5,949 bases of DNA from Bacillota bacterium (lineage in GTDB: Bacteria > Bacillota > Clostridia > UBA1381), in NCBI GenBank assembly GCA_021205715.1, contig JAJPXA010000075.1, forward strand, positions 410 to 6,358. The letters are read 5' to 3'. Positions 1-5,949 of the stretch are shown piece after piece (within the stretch, counting starts at the first letter, position 1; every line of letters starts with the position of its first letter). The translations under genes and the position numbers were made by a program. Under the pieces are notes generated by a model. It searched no databases, was not told where the DNA came from, and worked only from the letters and a program-made list of their open reading frames with translations.

Positions 1-9
1 GGAGAACTT

Positions 10-2292
10 ATGGAAAACAGCGATATTGTAAAAGAGGAACGAAAATCGAAAATATTGGCTTATTTAAGCTCAAAGGAATATGTTCCGTTAAGGCGCAGAG
101 AGCTTGTAACGGTTCTTGACGTGCCGAAAAGCGACGAGGAAGAATTTAACGTTTTGCTTCACGCTCTTATGGACGAGGGGAAAATATATATTTCAAAAAC
201 CGGCAGATATGTTCCGTCGACTGACGCGTCGAAGACCGTTACGGGAGTTCTGCACTGCAATGCGCGCGGATATTTCGGATTTGTTTCGCCGGACAGCGGC
301 GAGGCGGAGGTTTATGTCGCGGGAAAGAGCCTTAACAGCGCGCTGGACGGCGATACGGTGCTTGCGGGTATCGATAAGCAGGCAAGCGCCGGACGCTTTG
401 AAAACGCCAACTCCGAGGGTCATATAATACGCGTTTTAAAACGCGCGCACACAACGTTCGCGGGCACGGTATATGAGGGTAAGAGCGGCGTTATTTTGGT
501 AAAGCCGGATAATATGAAGATTTACGCTCATATAAAAATAAGCAAAGAAAACAAGGCGCTTATCGGCAAAAGAGTATGCGTTGAAATAACGAAGTACGGC
601 AAAAGCGACAAAATCCAAGGTAAGGTTATCGAGGTTCTGGGCGACAGGGACAGCGTAAGGGGATATATCGACGGCATAATTATCGAAAACGGCATAAAAT
701 CGGAATTTGACGCCGAAACGCTTGCCGAAGCCGAAAACGCCCCCGCGGAAATAACCGAAGCCGACCTTAAGGGCAGATTGGATTTAAGAGATGAATTGAT
801 ATTTACGATTGACGGCGCGAGCGCTAAGGATTTTGACGACGCGGTGTCGCTTGAAATTCTCGAAAACGGCAATTATTACCTCGGCGTTCATATCGCCGAC
901 GTGACGCGGTACGTCACGCAAGGCTCGGCGCTTGACAACGAGGCGTTTGAGCGAGCGACGTCGGTATATCTTGCCGACAGGGTTATTCCTATGCTCCCCG
1001 AGCGGCTTTCAAACGGGATTTGCAGTCTTAATCCCAATGAGGACAGACTCACGCTTTCGGTTTTTATGGAAATCGACGGCGGCGGAAATGTCGTAAAGCA
1101 CAGCTTAAACGAAAGCGTCATACGCTCAAAGGAGCGTATGACTTACGAGGATACCAACGCGATTTTTGACGGCGACGAGGCGCTTCGCGAAAAATACGCG
1201 CATCTTTTGCCGACGCTTAACGCTATGGCGGAGCTGGCGGAGATACTTAACAAAAAGCGCGAGAAGCGCGGCGCGATACAATTCGACTTCCCCGAAACGC
1301 AAATTAAGGTAAACGAAAATGCCGAGCCTGTCGACATCTCATATTACACGCGCGGAATTTCAAATAAAATGATAGAGGAATTTATGCTTTCGGCGAACGA
1401 AACCGTGGCGGAAACGGCATTTTGGGCGGAGCTTCCGTTTGTATACCGCGCCCACGAGGCGCCGTCGACGGATAAAATAACGGCGTTTAACGAGTTCCTG
1501 AAGAATTTCGGACTGCGCATTAAAGGCGGCTTCGGCGATAACGAATCGGTTCACCCCAAGGCACTTCAGCAAATACTCGACGCGGTAAAAGACCGTCCGG
1601 AGGAACGGGTGGTAGCCGATTCTATGCTTCACTCGCTTATGAAAGCGGATTACCGGCCGGAGTGCATAGGTCATTTCGGGCTTGCGGCGAAGTATTACTG
1701 TCACTTCACATCGCCAATAAGGCGTTATCCCGACCTTGCGATACACAGAATATTAAAGGAATACATCAACAACGGCACGGAAGGTCTTTCAAAATTCAAC
1801 GCGTTTGTTCATAACGCGTCCGCGCGTTCGAGCGAAGCGGAGGTAAGCGCGGAAACAGCCGAGCGCGCCGTTGACGACCTTATGAAGGCTAAGTATATGA
1901 CCGACTTTGTCGGAAACGCGTATGACGCCGTAATAACGAGCATAACCACATTCGGAGTGTTTGTAACGCTCGAAAATTCCGTTGAGGGACTTATACGGCT
2001 TCAAAATATGACCGACGATTATTATGAATACGATGAGAAAACGCGCACGCTTACCGGCAGACGAAAAAACCGCATATATAAAATAGGCGACAAGGTGAGA
2101 GTAATGCTTATGCGCGCCGATTTGCAGCTAAGGCAGGTAGATTTTGTGTTTGAGGAGGCGGCGGACGCCAAAATGCTCAAGCGCTTCAAGATTGGCGCCG
2201 CGGCTCCCGTGCCGCCGGTGAAAAAATCCAAAAAGCGTAAACGCAGAAAAAAACGGAAGAAGAAAAAGAAGGAAGAGTCAAAAGGACAATGA
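10..2292 (+). CDS. rnr: RNase R, 3'-to-5' exoribonuclease
   Basis: The product is a processive, Mg-dependent 3'-to-5' exoribonuclease of the RNase II/RNB family. It degrades structured RNA and takes part in rRNA, tRNA and mRNA quality control in the cytoplasm. The full domain order is visible: an N-terminal winged-helix region (about residues 10-68), a first cold-shock domain with GYFGFV at 87-92, a second cold-shock domain (about 146-211), the RNB catalytic domain (about 255-590), an S1 domain (about 635-715) and a basic tail. The active-site acidic cluster is D268, D274, D276 and D277. GVHIADV lies at 292-298, and SPIRRYPDL, with the catalytic-region arginines R571/R572, at 568-576. The length is normal for Firmicutes. 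Residues 738-754 are 16 Lys/Arg out of 17, as in the lysine-rich tails of other RNase R proteins. The start is supported by GGAG at 1-4, five bases upstream. The stop overlaps the next gene. In many Firmicutes rnr sits beside smpB, which does not follow it here. Identification is firm. Confidence 0.97.
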   Translation: MENSDIVKEERKSKILAYLSSKEYVPLRRRELVTVLDVPKSDEEEFNVLLHALMDEGKIYISKTGRYVPSTDASKTVTGVLHCNARGYFGFVSPDSGEAEVYVAGKSLNSALDGDTVLAGIDKQASAGRFENANSEGHIIRVLKRAHTTFAGTVYEGKSGVILVKPDNMKIYAHIKISKENKALIGKRVCVEITKYGKSDKIQGKVIEVLGDRDSVRGYIDGIIIENGIKSEFDAETLAEAENAPAEITEADLKGRLDLRDELIFTIDGASAKDFDDAVSLEILENGNYYLGVHIADVTRYVTQGSALDNEAFERATSVYLADRVIPMLPERLSNGICSLNPNEDRLTLSVFMEIDGGGNVVKHSLNESVIRSKERMTYEDTNAIFDGDEALREKYAHLLPTLNAMAELAEILNKKREKRGAIQFDFPETQIKVNENAEPVDISYYTRGISNKMIEEFMLSANETVAETAFWAELPFVYRAHEAPSTDKITAFNEFLKNFGLRIKGGFGDNESVHPKALQQILDAVKDRPEERVVADSMLHSLMKADYRPECIGHFGLAAKYYCHFTSPIRRYPDLAIHRILKEYINNGTEGLSKFNAFVHNASARSSEAEVSAETAERAVDDLMKAKYMTDFVGNAYDAVITSITTFGVFVTLENSVEGLIRLQNMTDDYYEYDEKTRTLTGRRKNRIYKIGDKVRVMLMRADLQLRQVDFVFEEAADAKMLKRFKIGAAAPVPPVKKSKKRKRRKKRKKKKKEESKGQ
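1117..1142. repeat. 11-bp perfect inverted repeat inside rnr
   Basis: GTCATACGCTC (1117-1127) and GAGCGTATGAC (1132-1142) are exact reverse complements separated by the four bases AAAG. In mRNA this would form an 11-bp stem with a tetranucleotide loop. It lies in codons for V-I-R-S-K-E-R-M-T, a well-conserved stretch of the RNB domain, so the protein sequence constrains it in part. The pairing is read directly from the sequence. A regulatory role is not shown, and coincidence of codon choice is the main alternative. Confidence 0.5.
2247..2253 (+). other. Candidate -1 slippery heptamer A-AAA-AAA
   Basis: In the rnr frame these seven adenines read as the last base of an AGA codon followed by two AAA codons, which is the X-XXY-YYZ arrangement needed for tandem -1 slippage. 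The -1 frame is open from just after a TAA at 2238-2240. It reads through the rnr stop and is in phase with the methyltransferase ATG at 2289. I see no clear Shine-Dalgarno-like stimulator 10-14 bases upstream and no strong downstream stem, so active frameshifting is speculative. The run may simply reflect lysine codons. Confidence 0.25.
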
Positions 2293-3440
2293 TTAACGAA
2301 TTTGAAATTGTAATAACCACGCTGTTCGGACTTGAAGCGTTTTGCGCGCGCGAGGTAAAGCGTTTGGGATATGACGATGTTAAGACCGAGGACGGTCGCG
2401 TTACATTTAAGGGCGATATGACTGCCGTGGCGCGCGCGAATATGCAAATACGCACGGGCGAGCGCGTGTTTATCAAGGCGGGCGAGTTTGAAGCTCTGTC
2501 CTTTGAGGAGCTTTTCGATAAAACCGCCGCTCTTGATTGGGAAGGATTCATTCCGAAAGGCGCGGCTTTTCCGGTAAAAGGGCATACTCTGAAGTCCCGC
2601 CTCGCGAGTGAGCGTGATTGTCAGGCGATAATAAAAAAAGCGGTTGCAAAACGCTTGCAGTCGGTGTATAATTTATCGTGGATGCCGGAGGACGGCGCGG
2701 TGTATCAAATACAATTTTCGCTTTTAAAGGACAGGGTGACGCTTTTAATCGACACCTCCGGCGAGCCGCTTCATAAGCGCGGTTATCGGCGGACGGCGAA
2801 TGCCGCGCCGCTTAGGGAAACCATAGCGGCGGCGATGGTTATGATGAGCTACTGGAAATACGAGTATCCGCTTTGCGACCCGTTCTGCGGCAGCGGAACA
2901 ATCCCGATAGAAGCGGTGTTGTTTAAGGAAAACATAGCGCCGGGAATAAACCGCTCGTTTGCGTACGAAAAATTTTTCCAAACCGATTCGAGTGTAAAAA
3001 CCGCCGCTCTTGAGGAGGCGAAGTCGCTTATACGCGATATACCGCTCACGATTTTCGCGTCGGACAAAGACCGCGCGGCGGTCGATATAGCAAAAACTAA
3101 CGCAAAAAATGCCGGAGTGGACAGGTATGTAAATCCAAGAATTGCCGACGCCGCGGATTTTATGTCCGCCGAGTCATACGGCTGCATAATTTGCAACCCG
3201 CCTTACGGCGAGCGGCTTGGAGAAAAAGAGGATTGCTATCGGCTTTATTCGAAAATCGGCAAAATGTTTTCGCGTCTTGACGAATGGTCGCTTTACGCTT
3301 TGGCGGCGGATGAGGACTTTGAAAGGCATTTCGGCAAACGCGCCGACAAGCGGCGCAAAATTTATAACGGTATGATAAAGTGCAATATTTATCAATATTT
3401 CGGCGCGAAACCGCCGAAACCGGCAAAAACCAATGATTAG
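2289..3440 (+). CDS. rlmL: THUMP-domain 23S rRNA (guanine-N2) methyltransferase, YpsC/RlmL type
   Basis: This is a cytoplasmic class I SAM-dependent methyltransferase predicted to place N2-methylguanosine in 23S rRNA, by relation to the RlmL half of E. coli RlmKL and to Bacillus YpsC. A short N-terminal region and a THUMP RNA-binding domain (about residues 44-155) precede the conserved DTSGEPLHKRGYR (155-167) and APLRET (173-178). The methylase domain follows. Motif I, for SAM binding, is DPFCGSGT at 197-204. Acidic residues D259 and D261 follow the next strand, and motif IV is N303-P-P-Y306, typical of enzymes acting on exocyclic amino groups. At 383 aa it matches single-domain YpsC, with no RlmK half. 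The ATG overlaps the rnr stop as ATGA. AAAGGA at 2281-2286 is unusually close, so initiation probably relies on coupling to rnr translation or on the purine-rich GAAGGAAGAG further upstream. The family is clear, but the exact target base is inferred from relatives. Confidence 0.9.
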   Translation: MINEFEIVITTLFGLEAFCAREVKRLGYDDVKTEDGRVTFKGDMTAVARANMQIRTGERVFIKAGEFEALSFEELFDKTAALDWEGFIPKGAAFPVKGHTLKSRLASERDCQAIIKKAVAKRLQSVYNLSWMPEDGAVYQIQFSLLKDRVTLLIDTSGEPLHKRGYRRTANAAPLRETIAAAMVMMSYWKYEYPLCDPFCGSGTIPIEAVLFKENIAPGINRSFAYEKFFQTDSSVKTAALEEAKSLIRDIPLTIFASDKDRAAVDIAKTNAKNAGVDRYVNPRIADAADFMSAESYGCIICNPPYGERLGEKEDCYRLYSKIGKMFSRLDEWSLYALAADEDFERHFGKRADKRRKIYNGMIKCNIYQYFGAKPPKPAKTND

Positions 3441-3457
3441 ACAGGTGTATAGCAAAA

Positions 3458-5422
3458 ATGATAAAATTTTCAAAACCGGCAAAACTTATAACAGGATTGG
3501 TAATAATGACCGCGCTCATGGTGTTCACGGCAGTAAACACCGGACTTTTCGCCGAGAGCGGCGGGTTTAAAGGCTTTGAGTACGCGCTTATGTATATATT
3601 GGCGGCGGCTTCGGGAGCTTTTCTTATATTTGATATTAAGGAGCTGTATAAACCCGTTTATTACGGAATATGCGCGGCGGCATTTTTCGCCGTGCCTTTT
3701 ATAATGCTGCAGCTTTCGATGACGATTTCCGGAACGGCTGAATTTTCATTGAGTATTTATTTTATAAACGCGTTGATTTACTTTGTGCCCGCGGTGATAA
3801 TGTATATTTTCACGAACAGCTTTCGCGTTTCCGCGTCGTTTGCGATATTTATGGGTGTGCTTTTTAATATAACCTGCTATGTTGTGAACTGTCTGCGCGG
3901 AAATCCGTTTATTCCCGTCGACCTGCTTGCGATAGGAACCGCGGCGACAGTCGCGTCGACGTATACGTTTAAGCTCGAATGGGAGCTTATATACGCGATT
4001 GTTTTAACGGTTTTTTCGGCGGTTACGGTTTGGGCGTTCCCGCTTAAAATAGAGTTTAAATTCAGCCGCTATATCCTCCGCGGCGGCGCGGCGGTAATTA
4101 TGGCAGTGATTGCGGCGGCGGCGTTTAACGTAGACTTTAAGGGCATGGATATGGACGTGTTCGACCAATATCACGCGAACAATACCCACGGCGCGGCATA
4201 CAGCTTTTTCATAAACTGCTGCAAAATGCGTCTTGAAAAACCGGATGGTTACTCCGAGGACGATGTGGAGCTTATGCTCGCGTCGCTTGAGGAGGAAGAG
4301 GACGAAGCGGAGGAGGAAACGCTTCCGAATATAGTTGTCATAATGAACGAGAGTTATTCTGATTTGAATGTTATCGGAGATGTGCAAACGAACGTTCCTT
4401 ACAATGAATATTTTTACAGCCTGCGCGATAACACCGTGAGAGGCGAGCTTTTGGTGTCGCCGTTCGGAGGCTACACCTGCAACAGTGAATTTGAGTTTTT
4501 AACCGGACTTACGATGGGACTGCTGCCGACAAGCTCCGCGCCGTATTTGCAGTATGTGAATAAAAAGGGCACCTATTATTTGCCGAATTATTTGAAAACT
4601 CTCGGTTATACCACCATCGCACTGCATCCGTATTACGCGAAGTCGTGGAACAGGGAAACGGTGTACTCGCTTATGGGATTTGACAATTTTATAAGTATGG
4701 ATAATATGAGCGAATATCAGGATGAAAGCTTGTTTGAACACGTGCGTATGTATTTGAGCGACAACACATCCTTCAGCGCGGTTATAAATCAATTTGAAAC
4801 AAAGGATGACGATGAACGGCTGTTTTTGTTTAATATAACAATGCAAAATCACGGCAGCTACACATATGATAACGAGAGCTTTGAAAATGACGTGCATATA
4901 ACAAACCTCAGCGGAGATTATCCGCAGGCGGAGCAGTACTTGTCGCTTTTAAAGCGCACGGATTTGGCGCTTGAGGTGCTGATAAATTATTTTAAAAACT
5001 ACGATGAGCCTACGGTTATAGTAATGTTCGGCGACCATCAGCCGTCGGTAGAGCAGGCGTTTTATGAGGAATTGTACGGCAAAACGCTCGACCAATTGGA
5101 AGGGGAAGAATTTTTGAACCGCTACAAGGTGCCGTTTTTCATCTGGACAAATTATGAACAGGAAAGCCGGGACGGCATTTTGACCAGCACCAATTATCTC
5201 TCGAGCTATGTGCTTGAGGCGGCGGGACTGCCGAAAAACAAAATCAACCTTTTTCTTGACACGATACAGGATGATATTCCGCGCATAAACGCGTTCGGTC
5301 ACTACGATGTAAACGGTAATTGGAGCGAAAACAACACAGAGGAGTCGGATGCGCTTAAAAAATACAATTATCTTGAATATTATATGTTGACGCATAAACC
5401 CGCAGATACCGAAACCCCGTAA
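3458..5422 (+). CDS. LTA synthase / phosphoglycerol transferase family membrane protein
   Basis: This polytopic membrane protein has an extracytoplasmic sulfatase-fold domain of the LtaS/MdoB class (alkaline phosphatase superfamily). These enzymes transfer glycerol phosphate from phosphatidylglycerol to lipoteichoic acid or other envelope glycans. Hydrophobic segments lie at about residues 10-31, 41-59, 67-89, 98-118, 125-146, 177-194 and 205-223, more than the five of S. aureus LtaS. An acidic linker (278-287, nine Glu/Asp and one Ala) leads into the catalytic domain. Likely active-site residues by match to LtaS are metal ligand E298 (in IVVIMNES), nucleophile T340 (GGYTCNSEFEFLTG), W397 and R399 (KSWNRE), H465 (QNHGSY), and D526/H527 (FGDHQP). 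All key positions are present, so the enzyme should be active. The ATG lies 17 bp after the preceding stop. Its ribosome site is weak (AGGTG at 3443-3447), but the first membrane segment begins soon after this start. No teichoic-acid genes are visible, so the acceptor polymer is unknown and I give no symbol. Clostridia often carry several paralogues. Confidence 0.9.
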   Translation: MIKFSKPAKLITGLVIMTALMVFTAVNTGLFAESGGFKGFEYALMYILAAASGAFLIFDIKELYKPVYYGICAAAFFAVPFIMLQLSMTISGTAEFSLSIYFINALIYFVPAVIMYIFTNSFRVSASFAIFMGVLFNITCYVVNCLRGNPFIPVDLLAIGTAATVASTYTFKLEWELIYAIVLTVFSAVTVWAFPLKIEFKFSRYILRGGAAVIMAVIAAAAFNVDFKGMDMDVFDQYHANNTHGAAYSFFINCCKMRLEKPDGYSEDDVELMLASLEEEEDEAEEETLPNIVVIMNESYSDLNVIGDVQTNVPYNEYFYSLRDNTVRGELLVSPFGGYTCNSEFEFLTGLTMGLLPTSSAPYLQYVNKKGTYYLPNYLKTLGYTTIALHPYYAKSWNRETVYSLMGFDNFISMDNMSEYQDESLFEHVRMYLSDNTSFSAVINQFETKDDDERLFLFNITMQNHGSYTYDNESFENDVHITNLSGDYPQAEQYLSLLKRTDLALEVLINYFKNYDEPTVIVMFGDHQPSVEQAFYEELYGKTLDQLEGEEFLNRYKVPFFIWTNYEQESRDGILTSTNYLSSYVLEAAGLPKNKINLFLDTIQDDIPRINAFGHYDVNGNWSENNTEESDALKKYNYLEYYMLTHKPADTETP

Positions 5423-5444
5423 AGCCGATTTGCCGTTTTTACGG
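5417..5444 (+). terminator. Weak stem-loop after the membrane-enzyme gene
   Basis: CCGTAAA (5417-5423, overlapping the stop codon) pairs exactly with TTTACGG (5438-5444) across a 14-base loop. A shorter alternative, CCGT-TTTT-ACGG, fits within 5433-5444. The bases that follow (TTGCCTTAC) are not T-rich, so this is not a standard intrinsic terminator. A second small hairpin, ATGTG-TTA-CACAT (5482-5494), runs into seven T's (5494-5500) and could end transcripts instead. It belongs to the adjacent element end. Either could mark the 3' end of the three-gene transcript, but neither is strong. Confidence 0.3.
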
Positions 5445-5465
5445 TTGCCTTACAAATAATCGACA

Positions 5466-5717
5466 TGTAGGTTTGTCAATGATGTGTTACACATTTTTTT
5501 AGAAAACCTCGCCATCATCAAGATAGGCTTTGATGTAGTCGGCGGGAGATTTCCAGTTCAGCGGACGCATAGGGAACTTGTTGTATTTATAGTTATGTAC
5601 CTTTAATTGCTTTGCAAAGTCTTCAAATGAATAAAACGTATGCGTTGCATAGAGATATTCATTATCCTTACGATGTGACCGCTCAACCTTGCCGTTATGC
5701 CGCGGCGTGTACGGTCT
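5466..5717 (-). mobile_element. 3' remnant of an IS481-like insertion sequence
   Basis: This is the 3' end of an older insertion element lying on the minus strand. It holds the end of an integrase-core transposase and about 33 bases of non-coding terminus. The outer end is placed at the TGT of TGTAGGTTTGTCAATGATG (from 5466), because many IS ends begin with TG and because this stretch, with its TGTGT-T-ACACA palindrome (5483-5493), lies between the host gene and the transposase stop. That boundary is a guess, since the partner end and any target duplication are outside the window. The inner boundary, at about 5717, is where the IS3-type element begins. The IS481 assignment rests on the transposase C-terminus and is moderate. 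Confidence 0.55.
5499..5717 (-). pseudogene. Truncated integrase-core transposase, C-terminal 72 codons
   Basis: The minus strand encodes the last 72 residues of a DDE transposase/integrase (rve-type core), from RPYTPRHNGKVERSH to the stop. The glutamate in HNGKVERSHR is the expected third acidic residue of the DDE triad. The remainder (ATHTFYSFEDFAKQL, HNYKYNKFPMRPLNWKSP) is the usual C-terminal sequence of IS481-like transposases in Clostridia, by recall of the family. The two catalytic aspartates and the N-terminal DNA-binding region are missing, so it cannot be active. Recognisable similarity starts at the AGA codon at 5715-5717. Immediately upstream, the open frame continues antisense through the IS3-type end to an ATG at 5849. 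That extra 44-residue stretch shows no transposase sequence and is a fusion artefact. A neighbouring family with the same C-terminal motif remains possible. Confidence 0.8.
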
Positions 5718-5735
5718 TGGATATACCCTAAAAAG

Positions 5736-5764
5736 TGGACAAGTGATACAAAATGGTATACAAT
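5736..5764 (+). promoter_or_regulatory. Promoter at the IS3-type left end
   Basis: TGGACA (5736-5741, five of six to TTGACA) and TACAAT (5759-5764, five of six to TATAAT) are separated by exactly 17 bp. This is a near-consensus housekeeping sigma-A promoter, with the -35 box inside the probable terminal repeat. Transcription would start near 5771, leaving a short leader before orfA. It is inferred from sequence only. Confidence 0.65.
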
Positions 5765-5789
5765 AATAAGCAAGAAAGGAATGATACCT

Positions 5790-5949
5790 ATGTCTAACAA
5801 CAAAAAATATACTTCCGAATTCAAGAAAACAATCGTTAATCTTTATCATTCGGGAAAGAGCTATTCACAAATTCACTCCGAATACGGCGTGTCGTCAAGC
5901 GCCTTATCCAATTGGATTAAGCTTTATTCCAATGTTAAGCTTGACGACG
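5790..5949 (+). CDS. IS3-family transposase OrfA, N-terminal 53 codons (partial)
   Basis: The frame is open to the window edge and too short to stand out by length. It encodes MSNNKKYTSEFKKTIVNLYH, then GKSYSQIHSEYGVSSSALSNW and IKLYS. This is the helix-turn-helix of IS3-family OrfA proteins (HTH_Tnp_1/COG2963), which binds the element's terminal repeats. The Y-x-x-E-F-K start, the GKS turn, the EYGVS helix and the S-N-W-I-K recognition helix (about residues 35-45) are all present. AGAAAGGA (5773-5780) ends nine bases before this ATG, which favours it over the in-frame ATG at 5781 that abuts the ribosome site. In IS3 elements OrfA is normally joined to the OrfB catalytic part by -1 frameshifting. 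That region is outside the window, so intactness cannot be judged. Confidence 0.88.
   Translation, partial: MSNNKKYTSEFKKTIVNLYHSGKSYSQIHSEYGVSSSALSNWIKLYSNVKLDD

Larger units (their letters stand above)
5718..5949 (+). mobile_element. IS3-family element, left end (runs off the window)
   Basis: The left end is placed at TGGATATACCCTAAAAAGTG (from 5718), continuing as GACAAGTGATACA. It begins with TG and has the CCC, AAAAAGT and GGACA blocks that I associate with IS150-group ends. The placement is supported independently, because homology of the interrupted transposase stops at exactly 5717. About 72 bases of leader carry a promoter and ribosome site ahead of orfA. The rest of orfA, orfB, the right end and the target duplication lie beyond the window. 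The element is inserted into another IS, in opposite orientation to its transposase gene. Confidence 0.75.

Noticed and set aside
430..445. Perfect 16-bp palindrome CGCGTTTTAAAACGCG inside rnr
   Set aside because: It has no loop, so it is not a hairpin. It lies within well-formed coding sequence, and about 0.1 such palindromes are expected by chance in this length. I see nothing to suggest an operator here.
900..918. 7-bp inverted repeat CGTGACG/CGTCACG with a 5-base loop in rnr
   Set aside because: It is short enough to be expected by chance in several kilobases and lies in a conserved RNB-domain coding stretch.
2022..2585. 187-codon minus-strand open frame crossing the rnr/rlmL boundary
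   Set aside because: It is the reverse-strand shadow of two confidently identified genes. Its low-complexity stretch of Phe and Arg is the complement of the lysine-rich tail, and it resembles no protein I know.
3441..3457. A separate promoter or terminator between the methyltransferase and the membrane-enzyme gene
   Set aside because: Only 17 bases separate them and they show no hairpin or promoter-like boxes. A shared transcript is simpler, although an internal promoter in the upstream gene cannot be excluded.
3417..3484. 12-bp direct repeat AAACCGGCAAAA at 3417-3428 and 3473-3484, flanking the gene 2 stop and gene 3 start
   Set aside because: Both copies encode Lys-Pro-Ala-Lys in their own frames. 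About one 12-bp match is expected by chance among all pairs in 6 kb, and there is no other sign of duplication or attachment-site structure.
5423..5949. CRISPR array, tRNA, riboswitch or a novel accessory system in the right-hand region
   Set aside because: No spaced repeats, cloverleaf or conserved leader fold is visible. The region is accounted for by a stem-loop and two nested insertion-sequence ends.

Overview
The window looks like chromosomal DNA from an anaerobic, low-to-mid GC Firmicute of the class Clostridia, probably an uncultured gut-type lineage. This is inference from gene content: a YpsC/RlmL-type methyltransferase of about 380 residues, an LTA-synthase-family membrane enzyme, and insertion sequences of kinds common in Clostridia. 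No rRNA or other marker is present to fix the taxon.

Positions 10-5422 hold three complete genes in a row on the plus strand. The first is rnr, encoding the 3'-to-5' exoribonuclease RNase R (760 aa). The second is a THUMP-domain rRNA guanine-N2 methyltransferase (383 aa), whose ATG overlaps the rnr stop codon by four bases (ATGA). The third, 17 bp further on, is a multi-pass membrane protein with an extracytoplasmic sulfatase-fold domain (654 aa), of the family that moves glycerol phosphate onto teichoic acids or membrane glycans. The spacing suggests one transcript, with the first two genes translationally coupled. Both of these act on RNA (decay and quality control, and ribosome modification). 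The third is an envelope enzyme with no obvious functional link to them.

Positions 5423-5949 form an accessory junction. A weak stem-loop follows the third gene. Next comes the last 72 codons of an integrase-core transposase on the minus strand, including its outer element end. That transposase is cut at about 5717/5718 by the left end of an IS3-family element. The IS3 end carries its own well-formed promoter and the first 53 codons of orfA, and runs off the window. This is a nested IS-into-IS insertion.

I found no clearly undescribed system. Three observations deserve a second look: a perfect A-AAA-AAA slippery heptamer in the lysine-rich tail of rnr, where a -1 shift would run without a stop into the methyltransferase; an 11-bp perfect hairpin inside rnr; and the base-level junction of the nested insertion.
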